Source of the DNA: Cytophaga aurantiaca DSM 3654
GTDB taxonomy: Bacteria; Bacteroidota; Bacteroidia; Cytophagales; Cytophagaceae
Assembly: GCF_000379725.1 (NCBI RefSeq)
Contig: NZ_KB903663.1
Span: forward strand, 1 to 64,000
Direction of reading: 5' to 3'
Length of the DNA stretch: 64,000 nucleotides
Numbering within the stretch: position 1 is the stretch's first letter; the number at the start of each line of letters is the position of its first letter. A program made the position numbers and the translations under genes. Below the pieces are notes generated by a model, which did not search any database, was not told where the DNA came from, and saw only the letters and a list, made by a program, of their open reading frames with translations. Shown here piece after piece: positions 52,193 to 60,183 of this stretch.

Positions 52193-52930
52193 TTATAATC
52201 TGTAATTATTTTTCTGATTGTCTTTGAGCTTCACTCCCGATATTTGCTGCGATCGCATTTCATGCAACAGATATGAAATCTTTGCTACCGCCTGTTCATA
52301 GCTCAAGCCAGCAGGCTGAATATTTGAAACACAATTTCTTTTTTCATCTGTATTCCCGCTTTTCGGCTGATAGGTAATGTATGCACCTAAACTTGTAGGT
52401 GCGCTTAAACCCGGACGTTCACCTAATAAAATCATTGAGATCCGTGCATTCAATACTTCTCCAATCGGATCCGAAATACCTACACGACCTTGCTTCACCA
52501 ATATCACCGGAGCAATATTCCAAAACGAAAGATCTTTTAATAATAACTCAAGAAATGGAATTGCATGTATGTTCACGGCATCGGCAGACAAACCATCAGC
52601 GAAGATAATGCACAAGTCTGTTTGTTCTATCTGCAATGCCTGCAGTTGTTCTTTGCTCTGTGCATGCAATAGTCTACCTTTATGCGGATGACGGATATAA
52701 TCGTTCCGATCCAGTGCCTGACTATTTACCTGTTGCACATTAAAACCTAGCTCGAAAAGTTTTTCATTGAAGTATTCCGTTTGTACTTCTGATTGTACGG
52801 CATCACGCGCCATCGCGTGTGCTATTCGCAATTTCAATACTTCAGAAGTAGTCATAGCATTCCCTGCGCGTCCCGTTGCAATACGTGCATGTGTGTATTT
52901 TCGCAATTCGTGCCAATGATCTTCCTGCAT
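52193..52930 (-). CDS. eutC: Ethanolamine ammonia-lyase small subunit EutC
   Basis: Small subunit of the coenzyme B12-dependent enzyme that splits ethanolamine to acetaldehyde and ammonia. 245 residues with ARIATGRAGNAMTTSEVLKLRIAHAMARDAV in the N-terminal half, CIIFADGLSADAVNIHA, VGISDPIGEVLNARISMILLGERPGLSAPTSLGAY in pieces and NCVSNIQPAGLSYEQA. It starts 2 bases after eutB, so they are translated together. No other eut gene is nearby. Confidence 0.95.
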   Translation of the reverse strand: MQEDHWHELRKYTHARIATGRAGNAMTTSEVLKLRIAHAMARDAVQSEVQTEYFNEKLFELGFNVQQVNSQALDRNDYIRHPHKGRLLHAQSKEQLQALQIEQTDLCIIFADGLSADAVNIHAIPFLELLLKDLSFWNIAPVILVKQGRVGISDPIGEVLNARISMILLGERPGLSAPTSLGAYITYQPKSGNTDEKRNCVSNIQPAGLSYEQAVAKISYLLHEMRSQQISGVKLKDNQKNNYRL

Positions 52931-52932
52931 AG

Positions 52933-54318
52933 CTATAATGTCAATCCATTTAAGTCGTCTAAAAAACGCATGCTGTTTTTTGCACCGGTAATTTCATATC
53001 GATCATTCATCATACCCATTCGTATCAGCCATGCTTCAAACTCCGGCGCAGGTCGTAGTTTCAATAGTTTCCGAATGTATAAGGCATCATGAAAAGATGT
53101 GCTTTGATAATTTAACATGATATCATCCGAACCCGGCACGCCCATAATAAAATTACAGCCTGCTGTACCAAGCAGTGTTAACAAGGCATCCATATCATCC
53201 TGATCTGCATCTGCATGATTGGTGTAACAAATGTCGCAGCCCATTGGCAAGCCCATTAGCTTTCCGCAGAAATGATCTTCCAGACCTGCACGTATAATCT
53301 GTTTTCCATCGAATAAATATTCCGGACCAATAAAACCTACTACAGTATTTACCAAAAATGGATCAAAGGCACGCGCAACTGCATAGGCGCGCGCTTCCAG
53401 CGTCTGCTGATCAACCCCATGATGTGCATTAGCTGAAAGTGAACTTCCTTGTCCCGTCTCAAAATACATTACATTATTTCCGATTGTCCCTCTACCCAGC
53501 GACAGCGCCGCTTCGTAACCTTCCTTCAACAAGGAAAGGTTTATGCCAAAGCTGCTGTTTGTTTGTTCTGTTCCTCCAATAGATTGAAAAACCAGATCCA
53601 CAGGTGCACCTTGCTCAATGGCAAGAATGGTATTTGTGATATGACTCAACACACAGGATTGTGTTGGTATATCGTATTGCTGACGCACTGTGTCAATTAA
53701 TTTTAATAATTGAATTTGTGTAGCTACGTGATCGGTTGCGGGATTGATTCCGATTACTGCATCACCGCTTCCGTAAAACAAGCCATCCAGCATGGAAGCC
53801 AGAATTCCTTTTATATCATCTGTCGGATGATTGGGTTGTAAGCGCGTAGACAAGCGTCCGCGGAGACCAACTGTATTTCTGAAACGTGTAACAACTTCAC
53901 ATTTTGAACTTACTAAGATGAGATCCTGTACGCTCATGATCTTGGATACAGCAGCCGCCATTTCCGGTGTAATGGCTTTTTGTAATGCAGTCAGCTCTTC
54001 TGCTTCCGTATCATTACTTAACAGAAAATTACGAAAATCGCCTACGGTTAAATGCTGTATAGTTTTAAAATTTTCCTGATCATGTGTATCAAAGATAAGA
54101 CGTGTAACTTCGTCTGTCTCGTAAGGGATTATAGGGATTTCTAAAAAAGTGGTCAACGGTAAATTTGCCAAAGCCATTTGTGCCGCAACCCTTTCCTGAT
54201 AGGAAGATGCTGCAACTCCTGCTAACTGGTCTCCGGATCGCAATGGCGATGCCTTCGCCATTAGCTCAGCTAAGGTGCTAAATGTAAATACATGTTGATT
54301 GACCGTATGCTTATACAT
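52933..54318 (-). CDS. eutB: Ethanolamine ammonia-lyase large subunit EutB
   Basis: Catalytic TIM-barrel subunit. 461 residues with VGDFRNFLLSNDTEAEELTALQ, RLSTRLQPNHPTDDIKGILASMLDGLFYGSGDAVIGINPATD in segments and ETGQGSSLSANAHHGVDQQTLEARAYAVAR, plus MGCDICYTNHADADQDDMD, all close to the family consensus. Lone eutBC without shell proteins, EutA reactivase or aldehyde dehydrogenase suggests ethanolamine is used as a nitrogen or carbon source from lipids without a microcompartment. The upstream 255-base gap shows no B12 riboswitch that I can recognise. Confidence 0.96.
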   Translation of the reverse strand: MYKHTVNQHVFTFSTLAELMAKASPLRSGDQLAGVAASSYQERVAAQMALANLPLTTFLEIPIIPYETDEVTRLIFDTHDQENFKTIQHLTVGDFRNFLLSNDTEAEELTALQKAITPEMAAAVSKIMSVQDLILVSSKCEVVTRFRNTVGLRGRLSTRLQPNHPTDDIKGILASMLDGLFYGSGDAVIGINPATDHVATQIQLLKLIDTVRQQYDIPTQSCVLSHITNTILAIEQGAPVDLVFQSIGGTEQTNSSFGINLSLLKEGYEAALSLGRGTIGNNVMYFETGQGSSLSANAHHGVDQQTLEARAYAVARAFDPFLVNTVVGFIGPEYLFDGKQIIRAGLEDHFCGKLMGLPMGCDICYTNHADADQDDMDALLTLLGTAGCNFIMGVPGSDDIMLNYQSTSFHDALYIRKLLKLRPAPEFEAWLIRMGMMNDRYEITGAKNSMRFLDDLNGLTL

Positions 54319-54522
54319 GCACTATGTGGTTTACAGTACCCATGCAGACGTATTAAATATGACGGGATTAAGTGAATTAACCAAGTTTGTACTGTTAAAT
54401 AATCAACTTCAGCTCCCTGAAAAAAGGGGAAATCAAATTCATGAAATGGTGTAATCAGAAGCTAGTGGCTCAATTACTTAATAACACTTCCGGATTTTTT
54501 CCTGAAATCCCACAAAAAACAG

Positions 54523-54530
54523 TATCTTTG
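54523..54530 (+). promoter_or_regulatory. Probable -7 box of queA
   Basis: TATCTTTG matches TAnnTTTG exactly. The -33 side is T-rich (TTTTTT near 54495-54500) but has no perfect TTG. A start near 54537 would give a leader of about 37 bases to queA at 54574. Confidence 0.5.
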
Positions 54531-54573
54531 TGTCTTATATTTTATACTTAAAAATTTAATACCGTAATATTAA

Positions 54574-55620
54574 ATGAAATTATCAGAATTTAAATTCGCC
54601 TTACCGGCGGATCTTGTTGCACAGCACCCCGCTGCAAACAGAGATGAAGCAAGAATGATGGTTATCAACCGCAAAACCGGAACCATCGAACACAAAATTT
54701 TCAAAGACATTATCAATTACTTCGACGAAGGTGATATCATGGTTATGAACAATACCAAGGTTTTCCCTGCTCGTTTGTATGGTAATAAAGAAAAAACGGG
54801 TGCAAAAATTGAAGTTTTCTTATTACGCGAATTAAATGCTGAATTGCACCTTTGGGATGTATTAGTAGATCCAGCTCGTAAAATTCGTGTAGGGAATAAA
54901 TTATACTTTGGCGATAGCGATTTAGTTGCTGAAGTAGTAGATAATACAACATCACGTGGTCGTACCATCCGCTTCTTGTTTGATGGAAATTCAGAAGATT
55001 TCGCAAAGATCATTGAAACGATTGGAGAAACACCATTGCCACGTTACATCAAACGTCCGGTTGAAGAGGCTGACAAAGATCGTTACCAAACCATCTTTGC
55101 TGAAGCTAAAGGAGCTGTAGCTGCGCCAACTGCAGGCTTACACTTTACAAAACAGGTAATGAAGCGCATGGAAATCAAAGGCATTAACTTTTCTCCATTA
55201 ACGTTGCATGTTGGTTTAGGTTCATTCAGAACAGTTGATGTTGAAGATCTGACGAAACACAAAATGGATTCTGAAAATTTCATTGTTGGTGAAGAAACTG
55301 TTAGAGTGGTAAACAAAGCATTGGATTCAAAAAAACGTGTGTGTGCCATTGGCACTACGTGTATGCGCGCATTGGAATCTTCTGTTTCAGCAAACAACCG
55401 TTTGAAGCAAAATGCAGGATGGACTGATCGTTTCATCTTCCCTCCATATGACTTTAAAATTGCGAATGCAATGCTTACAAACTTCCACATGCCGGAATCT
55501 ACATTGTACATGATGGCTTGCGCGTTTGGTGGTTATGATTTGATGACGAAAGCTTATAAAACTGCCATTAAGGAAAAATATAACTTCTTAAGCTACGGTG
55601 ATGTAATGCTGATCATCTGA
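54574..55620 (+). CDS. queA: S-adenosylmethionine:tRNA ribosyltransferase-isomerase QueA
   Basis: Canonical QueA for queuosine biosynthesis: uses SAM as ribosyl donor on preQ1-34 tRNA. 348 residues, with the motifs [22 protein letters not shown] (in part), [51 protein letters not shown] and [20 protein letters not shown]. It is near the normal family length, unlike the longer copy at 14007. Ends at the 66-base palindrome (55629-55694). Confidence 0.96.
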   Translation: MKLSEFKFALPADLVAQHPAANRDEARMMVINRKTGTIEHKIFKDIINYFDEGDIMVMNNTKVFPARLYGNKEKTGAKIEVFLLRELNAELHLWDVLVDPARKIRVGNKLYFGDSDLVAEVVDNTTSRGRTIRFLFDGNSEDFAKIIETIGETPLPRYIKRPVEEADKDRYQTIFAEAKGAVAAPTAGLHFTKQVMKRMEIKGINFSPLTLHVGLGSFRTVDVEDLTKHKMDSENFIVGEETVRVVNKALDSKKRVCAIGTTCMRALESSVSANNRLKQNAGWTDRFIFPPYDFKIANAMLTNFHMPESTLYMMACAFGGYDLMTKAYKTAIKEKYNFLSYGDVMLII

Positions 55621-55628
55621 TATAAGTG

Positions 55629-55694
55629 AGATCACACATAATAAAAAAGTCATCCCGATAGCTATCGGGATGACTTTTTTATTATGTGTGATCT
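55629..55694. terminator. Perfect 66-base palindrome, bidirectional terminator
   Basis: Bases 55629-55661 and 55662-55694 are exact reverse complements over all 33 positions, with no spacer. The inner part is AAAAAAGTCATCCCGATAG with the mirror, the outer part AGATCACACATAAT. It separates convergent queA and the small hypothetical gene at 55702. A shorter 8-10 base stem plus T-tract would suffice to terminate, so the outer 14 bases of symmetry need another reason. Confidence 0.95.
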
Positions 55695-55701
55695 GTTTTG
55701 C

Positions 55702-56004
55702 TTAACTGAATTCTACTTCTACAATCGCTATGGTAGGAATATGAATACCGCCTTTCAGCGTAATATATTGCTGATCTGCCGACCAGATCGTAGTATGCAC
55801 CTTCATTAATTTCTTATCTTCTGTAAAAAACGTCATTTTCACTTTCCCGTGATATGCATTTCCCAATCGTTCTGCCTTTTCTAAATATATTTGTCTTAAT
55901 CTTCTTTTTACAGGATCTTCTAATACGTCTATTTTTGAAAATAAAATGGATGATAATTCTTCTTTTTCTATTAGCGTTGCTTCCTGCTGCTGTATTTTTT
56001 CCAT
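55702..56004 (-). CDS. Small hypothetical protein
   Basis: 100 residues from the ATG at 56004 (alternatives 56019 and 56034). After a charged helix (KEELSSILFSKIDVLED) comes PVKRRLRQIYLEKAERLGN, then four beta-type segments: YHGKVKMTFFTED, MKVHTTIWSADQQYITL, KGGIHIPTIAIVEVEF. The IWSADQQYITLKGGI pattern looks like a small beta-barrel (PilZ-like or Sm-like), but no family is recognised. It is isolated: convergent with queA, with fbaA terminator DNA upstream. Confidence 0.7.
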   Translation of the reverse strand: MEKIQQQEATLIEKEELSSILFSKIDVLEDPVKRRLRQIYLEKAERLGNAYHGKVKMTFFTEDKKLMKVHTTIWSADQQYITLKGGIHIPTIAIVEVEFS

Positions 56005-56094
56005 ATTGTTCGCCCTCATTTTACAGTAATCCAATAATGTGTATTACGGAATTAAACAATTATTGTTACTCTATAGTTTGAAATGAAATAAATA

Positions 56095-56123
56095 AAAAAG
56101 GGATGTTTTTACACATCCCTTTC
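56095..56123 (-). terminator. fbaA terminator
   Basis: AAAGGGATGT pairs with ACATCCCTTT around a TTTTTAC-type loop; on the minus strand the stem is followed by a T-tract. About 27 bases past the fbaA stop. Confidence 0.8.
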
Positions 56124-56149
56124 AATATAGAAATTAATTCTGAAGGAAA

Positions 56150-57247
56150 TTAGTATCCCATTTTAGAATTTGCATTGAATGAATTCAAATCTTCAAATGC
56201 TTTATTTAAACGAGCTACAAATGTTTCTTCACCTTTACGTAACCAAACACGTGGATCGTAGAATTTCTTATTTGGCTGATCTGCACCTTTAGGGTTACCG
56301 ATCTGACCTTGTAAGAATGCTTCGTTTCCTTTGTAATACTTCAATACACCTTCCCAGAATGCCCATTGCAAATCTGTATCAAGGTTCATTTTAACTACTC
56401 CGTAACCGATTGCTTCACGGATTTCTTCCTGAGAAGAACCAGAACCACCGTGGAATACGAAATCCAATGGATTTTCTTCTGTACGACCGTATTTAGCTTT
56501 GATGAAATCCTGAGATTTTCTCAAAATTTTCGGCTCTAATTTCACGCTACCAGATGTGTAAACACCGTGTACGTTACCGAATGCTGCTGCAATTGTGAAT
56601 TTATCACTTACTTTCATAAGTTCTTCGTATGCATAAGCAACTTCTTCAGGCTTTGTATATAATTCATCCTGGTGAATACCAGAATTGTCAACGCCATCTT
56701 CTTCGCCACCTGTAACACCTAATTCAATCTCAAGTGTCATACCGATTTTGCTCATACGCTCAAGGTATTTTTTGCAGATTTCGATGTTCTCATGTAGAGG
56801 CTCTTCGGAAAGATCCAACATGTGAGAAGAATACAATGGCTTGCCATGTGCTTTGTAAAATGCTTCACCAGCAGTCAACAAACCGTCGATCCATGGAAGT
56901 AATTTTTTTGCTGCGTGATCTGTATGTAAAATAACACCTACACCATACAATTCAGATACCTGATGTACGTGGTGCGCACCAGAGATAGCACCTGCAATAG
57001 AAGCTTCCTGATTTCCGTTTGGTAAAGATTTACCAGCATAGAATTGACCACCACCGTTAGAGAACTGAACAATAACAGGAGAGTTTGCAGCTTTTGCTGA
57101 TTCCAATACTGCGTTCACAGTACCAGTACTTACTACGTTTACTGCAGGGAATGCAAGCTTCGCCTTTTTAGCATCTGCAAATAGATTCTGAACCTGATCG
57201 CCAGTGATAACGCCAGTAAGCGCTTTGCTTTTTACATTTTCAACCAT
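56150..57247 (-). CDS. fbaA: Class II fructose-bisphosphate aldolase
   Basis: Zinc-dependent aldol cleavage of fructose-1,6-bisphosphate in glycolysis. 365 residues of the long class IIA type: FPAVNVVSTGTVNAVLESA, ILHTDHAAKKLLPWIDGL (zinc His), LEIELGVTGGEEDGVDNSG, HGGSGSSQEEIREAIGYGVVKMNLDTDLQWAFW in pieces. The zinc/activation residues are intact. Codon use is regular, suggesting high expression. It is preceded by the seven-codon ORF at 57258-57281 with a perfect Shine-Dalgarno, an unusual start region. Confidence 0.97.
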   Translation of the reverse strand: MVENVKSKALTGVITGDQVQNLFADAKKAKLAFPAVNVVSTGTVNAVLESAKAANSPVIVQFSNGGGQFYAGKSLPNGNQEASIAGAISGAHHVHQVSELYGVGVILHTDHAAKKLLPWIDGLLTAGEAFYKAHGKPLYSSHMLDLSEEPLHENIEICKKYLERMSKIGMTLEIELGVTGGEEDGVDNSGIHQDELYTKPEEVAYAYEELMKVSDKFTIAAAFGNVHGVYTSGSVKLEPKILRKSQDFIKAKYGRTEENPLDFVFHGGSGSSQEEIREAIGYGVVKMNLDTDLQWAFWEGVLKYYKGNEAFLQGQIGNPKGADQPNKKFYDPRVWLRKGEETFVARLNKAFEDLNSFNANSKMGY

Positions 57248-57257
57248 AATATTTTGT

Positions 57258-57281
57258 TTATTTCTTTGTAGTTGGATACAT
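57258..57281 (-). CDS. Seven-codon leader ORF upstream of fbaA
   Basis: The minus strand reads AGGAGGG (57294-57288), six bases, then ATG at 57281 and a reading frame MYPTTKK with TAA ending at 57258, ten bases before the fbaA ATG. Bacteroidetes genes seldom carry a real Shine-Dalgarno, so a full one here in front of a mini-ORF is notable. It may deliver ribosomes to fbaA or regulate it. The frame differs from fbaA's. Confidence 0.4.
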   Translation of the reverse strand: MYPTTKK

Positions 57282-57495
57282 TTCTTTCCCTCCTAAAAGG
57301 AAGTTTTAAATATACAAAAAAAGCATAAAACCGACCACCAAATACCCTTAAAATTGCTTTAAATGTAATAAATCCTTTTTTTTTTGGATTATACCCATAC
57401 TATTTATAAACATGCTTATAGCTTTAATTCCATGTTCTGCACCAAAACAAGCGCTTGTCATTTAGCCAGAATACTTACTACCTTGCAGTAGATCT

Positions 57496-58476
57496 ATGCG
57501 TATCCTCTCAAAACCCGTTTTATGTAATTACTACGTCACATACCGGTGCAATGCCACCTGCAATTTTTGTGACATCTGGGAAAAACCTTCGCCCTATGTA
57601 ACCCTTGAAACTGCGGAACAAAATATCCGCGATCTGAAGCGCCTTGGTGTTAAGGTTATTGATTTTACGGGTGGAGAGCCGTTGCTGCACAGAGACATCG
57701 ATACACTCTTGAGCATTGCTAAAAAGCATGGCATGATCACAACGCTTACAACAAATGCACTGCTGTATCCCAAATGGGCCGAGCGTTTGAAAGGTTTGGT
57801 AGACATGCTGCATTTTTCGCTGGATTCGCCGGATAAAGAAGTCCACGATACATTACGCGGTGTTGCCTGTTTTGATTTTGTAATGGAATCCATACAGATC
57901 AGTAAGCAATTGGGCGAACGTCCGGATATTATTTTCACGGTCTTTGATCACAACATTCATTTGATCAAACGCATGTATGAAGAGATCTGCTTGCCGAATA
58001 ATTTAATACTGATCTTAAATCCATCGTTTGAATACAATCAGGTTGAAGTCGGAACAAGTTTGAAGAAAGAAGATCTTGATACGTTAAGCTATTGGGCAAA
58101 GCAGAAGAATATTTACATCAACGAAGCATTTATTCAATTACGTCTGGATGGTGGGAACCACGTGGAATCACCTGTTTGCAAAGCCGCATCCTCAACGTTA
58201 GTCATTTCTCCTGAAAATAAATTGGTCCTTCCTTGTTATCATTTGGGTACTGACGCCTTTGATATCAACAACAACTTATTTGAACTCTACCATTCAAAAG
58301 AAGTTAAAGCCATCATTGCACAGGAAGGCAAACTTGATGCCTGTGAAGGATGTACGATCAACTGTTACATGCAGCCTTCTTTCGCAGTAGAAGTTAATAA
58401 GTATTGGTTTAAAGCATTGCCCAGTACGCTGAAGTATAGTTGGGAGAAAGGCACGTGGAAGCAGTTGTTTAAGTAG
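57496..58476 (+). CDS. Radical SAM protein with SPASM-like C-terminus
   Basis: 326 residues. The cluster-binding site is CNATCNFC (C18, C22, C25), followed by DFTGGEPLLHRDIDTLL and the Thr/Asn-rich strands TLTTNALLY and MLHFSLDSPDKEVHDTLRG. The C-terminus has PVCKAASSTLVISPENKLVLPCYHLG and CEGCTINCY, likely to bind extra iron-sulfur clusters as in SPASM/twitch proteins, which often act on peptides. No precursor peptide gene was found near. The upstream 248-base gap has no clear promoter motif. Confidence 0.85.
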   Translation: MRILSKPVLCNYYVTYRCNATCNFCDIWEKPSPYVTLETAEQNIRDLKRLGVKVIDFTGGEPLLHRDIDTLLSIAKKHGMITTLTTNALLYPKWAERLKGLVDMLHFSLDSPDKEVHDTLRGVACFDFVMESIQISKQLGERPDIIFTVFDHNIHLIKRMYEEICLPNNLILILNPSFEYNQVEVGTSLKKEDLDTLSYWAKQKNIYINEAFIQLRLDGGNHVESPVCKAASSTLVISPENKLVLPCYHLGTDAFDINNNLFELYHSKEVKAIIAQEGKLDACEGCTINCYMQPSFAVEVNKYWFKALPSTLKYSWEKGTWKQLFK

Positions 58477-58640
58477 ATTGTCTGAACCGCTGATTTATTT
58501 GATTTCAATGATTGATATGATCTTATAGCAATTAGCAGCGGTTGTAACTCGTATTTTTTAAGACTTTAGTTCTCTCCCAATTCCTTCATTATATTCATTC
58601 ACTTCATTATATTTACACATATCAATTTATACGCTAGCAC

Positions 58641-59798
58641 ATGAATCTTCGCATCTTTTTTGATCCTGTTTCTATTGAACTGCAACCTTCCGATTTATTA
58701 GAGCCATATATATTTGCCAATACCATTAGCTATTACAAAGATACATTTCCGGAATTGTCTGGTGTGCATATTGCACTGGTAGGTTTATCCGAAGAGCGCG
58801 GTTCTACAACCAATCAGGGTGCAGAAAAAGGAGCGGCCGAAATTCGAAATAAATTATACAGACTCAGAAGAGGTACCGGCAGCAATAACATTGTTGATCT
58901 TGGCAATTTGCGCGTAGGTATTAATGTGGAAGAAAGTTATCTGCGCATTAAAGAAGTATGTGAATATTTATTAGAACTGAATATTATTCCTGTGCTTTTT
59001 GGCGGCACACATGATCTGGATTTAGGACAATATCAAGCGTACGCAAATACGAATAAATTAATAAGTGTGTTGAATGTGGATGCACACATTGACATGAACA
59101 TTCCAACGGAAGATATCAGTAAAACACACTTACATCGTATTTTACTTCATGAGCCAAACTTCCTTTTCAATTTTTCTCAATTAGCCTATCAAACCTATTT
59201 AACCGATCAGGAAACATTAAATGTTCTTGAAAAACTTTACTTTGAAATGTATCGCATCGGACAGATGCGTGAAGGCTTAGAGGAAGTAGAACCGGTTATT
59301 CGTGATGCCGATATGTTGAGCTTTGACGTTACTGCGATCAGAAGCAGTGATGCGGCAGGCAATGCAAACGCACAGCCATTCGGATTAACGGGTGAAGAAG
59401 CCTGTCAGATTTGTTGGTATGCAGGATTGAATTCAAAACTAACCTCTGTTGGTATTTACGAATACAATCCGTTGTTTGATGAACGCAAGCAAACAGCGTC
59501 TGTTGTAGCAACTATGATCTGGTATTTCATTGAAGGATTTTACAACCGTAAAGACGACACTGATTTTGCAGGTGATAAGTATGTTCGTTACATCGTTCCA
59601 ATGCAAGGCGAACCATCGCTGTTAACATTCTACAAACATTTGCAAACGGAAAAATGGTGGATGGAAGTTCCCTTCCCGAACAACAAACATCAGTACGCAC
59701 GTAACTCTATTATTCCTTGCTCTTATTCGGATTACTTAACTGCTAACCGCGGCGAACTACCATACCGTTGGATCAATACACATGCTAAACTCATCTGA
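58641..59798 (+). CDS. Arginase/formimidoylglutamase-family protein with altered metal motif
   Basis: 385 residues, longer than usual arginases (300-320). Metal motifs: GGTHD (H124), DAHID (D147, H149, D151) and SFDVT (D229, with T231 where most ureohydrolases have the second Asp). The AIRSSDAAGNANAQPFGLTGEE continuation and the C-terminal insertion around RYIVPMQGEPS point to the Bacteroidetes branch often annotated formimidoylglutamase. It is either a metal-site variant or a non-hydrolytic relative. It overlaps a cytochrome b5-like gene by 17 bases. No hut genes are in view. Confidence 0.75.
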   Translation: MNLRIFFDPVSIELQPSDLLEPYIFANTISYYKDTFPELSGVHIALVGLSEERGSTTNQGAEKGAAEIRNKLYRLRRGTGSNNIVDLGNLRVGINVEESYLRIKEVCEYLLELNIIPVLFGGTHDLDLGQYQAYANTNKLISVLNVDAHIDMNIPTEDISKTHLHRILLHEPNFLFNFSQLAYQTYLTDQETLNVLEKLYFEMYRIGQMREGLEEVEPVIRDADMLSFDVTAIRSSDAAGNANAQPFGLTGEEACQICWYAGLNSKLTSVGIYEYNPLFDERKQTASVVATMIWYFIEGFYNRKDDTDFAGDKYVRYIVPMQGEPSLLTFYKHLQTEKWWMEVPFPNNKHQYARNSIIPCSYSDYLTANRGELPYRWINTHAKLI

Positions 59799-60042
59799 TC
59801 CTTCGTCTCTAAAGGAGTACACCAAAAGTCAGTTGGCTTTACGCAACGGACAAGACAAACCGGAGATCTGGTGTGCGTATAAAGGATTGATCTACGATGT
59901 TTCGCTTTCGAGATTATGGCGCAATGGAAAGCATTATGAACACTGGGCCGGACAGGACTTAACAGACGAAATGGAAGACGCACCGCATACACAAAATGTC
60001 TTTGATACATTTACGGTGGTAGGACGGCTAGTTACTAAGTAG
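59782..60042 (+). CDS. Small cytochrome b5-like protein
   Basis: 86 residues. LKEYTKSQLALRNGQDKPEIW followed by CAYKGLIYDVSLSRLWRNGKH and YEHWAGQDLTDEMEDAPHT is the core of the cytochrome b5-like heme/steroid-binding fold, with His at 51, 54 and 69. The usual heme His pair may be H54 and H69; the steroid-binding branch lacks them. It overlaps the preceding arginase-like gene by 17 bases, so translation is coupled. Its last codons (CTAGTTACTAAG) belong to a CTAG repeat block that fills the following gap. Confidence 0.75.
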   Translation: MLNSSDPSSLKEYTKSQLALRNGQDKPEIWCAYKGLIYDVSLSRLWRNGKHYEHWAGQDLTDEMEDAPHTQNVFDTFTVVGRLVTK

Positions 60043-60177
60043 TTTCCAGTTTCTAGGTACTAGACTTTAGTCTCTTGGCGCTAGTTTCAAGTAACTAGAT
60101 AAGAATATAAAATTAACAAATAAGACAAAAATACTAGTTACTAGTCTAGCAACTAGTAACTAGCACCTAGTAACTAA
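60028..60177. repeat. Heptad-periodic CTAG repeat block
   Basis: CTAG or a one-base variant recurs at 7-base steps: 60028, 60035, then 60046, 60053, 60060, 60067, 60074, 60081, 60088, 60095; after an AT-rich gap 60134, 60141, then 60146, 60153, 60160, 60167, 60174. Ten exact CTAG tetramers occur between 60053 and 60170. Units read CTAGTNN. The second part also forms a perfect 12-base inverted repeat (60134-60145 with 60152-60163). It starts inside the end of the cytochrome b5-like gene and ends just before the sugar kinase ATG. Confidence 0.8.
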
Positions 60178-60183
60178 ACACAC

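Noticed and set aside
54319-54573. Possible cobalamin riboswitch upstream of eutB or preQ1 riboswitch before queA
   Set aside because: No B12-box-like or preQ1 aptamer consensus was found; only a -7 promoter box is visible.
57248-57495. Search for a tRNA or ncRNA in the fbaA/radical SAM gap
   Set aside because: No cloverleaf or T-loop GGTTC pattern seen; the gap is AT-rich with only the leader ORF and the Shine-Dalgarno.
57496-58476. RiPP-type precursor next to the radical SAM gene
   Set aside because: No short ORF with a leader/core pattern lies within the flanking gaps.
58485-58543. AACCGCTG ... CAGCGGTT inverted repeat after the radical SAM gene
   Set aside because: The loop is 43 bases and no T-tract follows, so a terminator call is not supported.
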